Source: an uncultured Collinsella sp. (GTDB lineage Bacteria; Actinomycetota; Coriobacteriia; Coriobacteriales; Coriobacteriaceae). From it: a stretch of 5,350 bases of DNA. A model generated the notes under the pieces. That model worked only from the letters and a program-made list of their open reading frames with translations. It was not told the DNA's origin and made no database searches. The translations under genes were made by a program, and so were the position numbers. The DNA lies in assembly GCA_902474645.1 (NCBI GenBank), contig CABRWN010000144.1, forward strand, positions 1-5,350, given 5' to 3'. The first letter of the stretch is position 1. Each line of letters opens with the position of its first letter. Below, one piece after another: positions 5,106 to 5,350 of this stretch.

Positions 5106-5350
5106 ATGAGCAACGTTTACACGTCCATCGATCAGCTTATCGGCCACACCCCGCTCCTGGAGCTCACTCACTTTGAGGCCGATGAGGACCTCAAGGCCCG
5201 CGTGCTCGTCAAGCTGGAATACTTCAACCCCGCCGGATCCGTCAAAGACCGCGTCGCCAAGAACATGATCGACGAGGCCGAGAAGGCCGGCAAGCTCGTG
5301 CGCGGTGGCGACTATACCATCATCGAACCCACGAGCGGCAACACCGGCGT
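5106..5350 (+). CDS. cysK: Cysteine synthase (O-acetylserine sulfhydrylase), 5' part only
   Basis: The first 81 codons of a pyridoxal-phosphate enzyme that makes L-cysteine from O-acetylserine and sulfide in the cytoplasm. Visible family motifs are IGHTPLLEL (residues 12-20), the cofactor lysine in NPAGSVKDR (K47), and the substrate-loop/phosphate motif PTSGNTG (75-81), where the window ends. Spacing of these motifs is normal for CysK/CysM; CysK is the likelier class from the NPAGSVKDR context, but the discriminating C-terminal region is outside the window. The start is fixed by the strong GGAGGT site. A 17-bp-spaced promoter and a repeat-rich leader precede it, and the divergent Rrf2 regulator is its probable controller. 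Confidence 0.93.
   Translation, partial: MSNVYTSIDQLIGHTPLLELTHFEADEDLKARVLVKLEYFNPAGSVKDRVAKNMIDEAEKAGKLVRGGDYTIIEPTSGNTG

Overview
The window is high-GC bacterial DNA, strongly GC-biased at third codon positions. It carries a TrpR-related YerC/YecD-family regulator, a four-helix YvlD-type membrane protein, an IscR-like Rrf2 regulator, cysK, and an AddB-type nuclease. The set and the style of the intergenic repeats fit a Coriobacteriia actinobacterium of the Collinsella type. That assignment is inference from gene content and composition, not from a marker gene.

Layout. Positions 1-3074 (minus strand) hold a large AddB-like PD-(D/E)XK nuclease gene that continues beyond the left edge. Its reading frame is broken at about 388-396: the 897-codon ORF stops just before the catalytic D-Y-K motif, and the rest of the nuclease domain continues in another frame to the window edge. 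Positions 3075-3296 are an intergenic region with a perfect 33-bp inverted repeat and a compact terminator for the gene to its right. Positions 3297-3596 (minus) encode the YerC/YecD-family protein. A divergent intergenic region (3597-3920) separates it from a YvlD/phage-holin-family membrane protein (3921-4286, plus), which ends at a strong, probably bidirectional terminator. Positions 4424-4852 (minus) encode an Rrf2/IscR-like regulator. It is divergent from cysK, which starts at 5106 (plus) and runs off the right edge. The 253-bp spacer between them carries a good cysK promoter, a plausible rrf2 promoter and several inverted repeats.

How the parts fit. The Rrf2-cysK pair suggests local control of cysteine synthesis by an Fe-S- or cysteine-responsive regulator. 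The nuclease would normally pair with an AddA-type helicase, probably encoded beyond the left edge, in double-strand-break repair. I see no clearly new multi-gene system. The observations most worth following are the frameshift inside the nuclease active site, the family of CCGTCCC-containing palindromes between genes, and the operator-like repeats between rrf2 and cysK.
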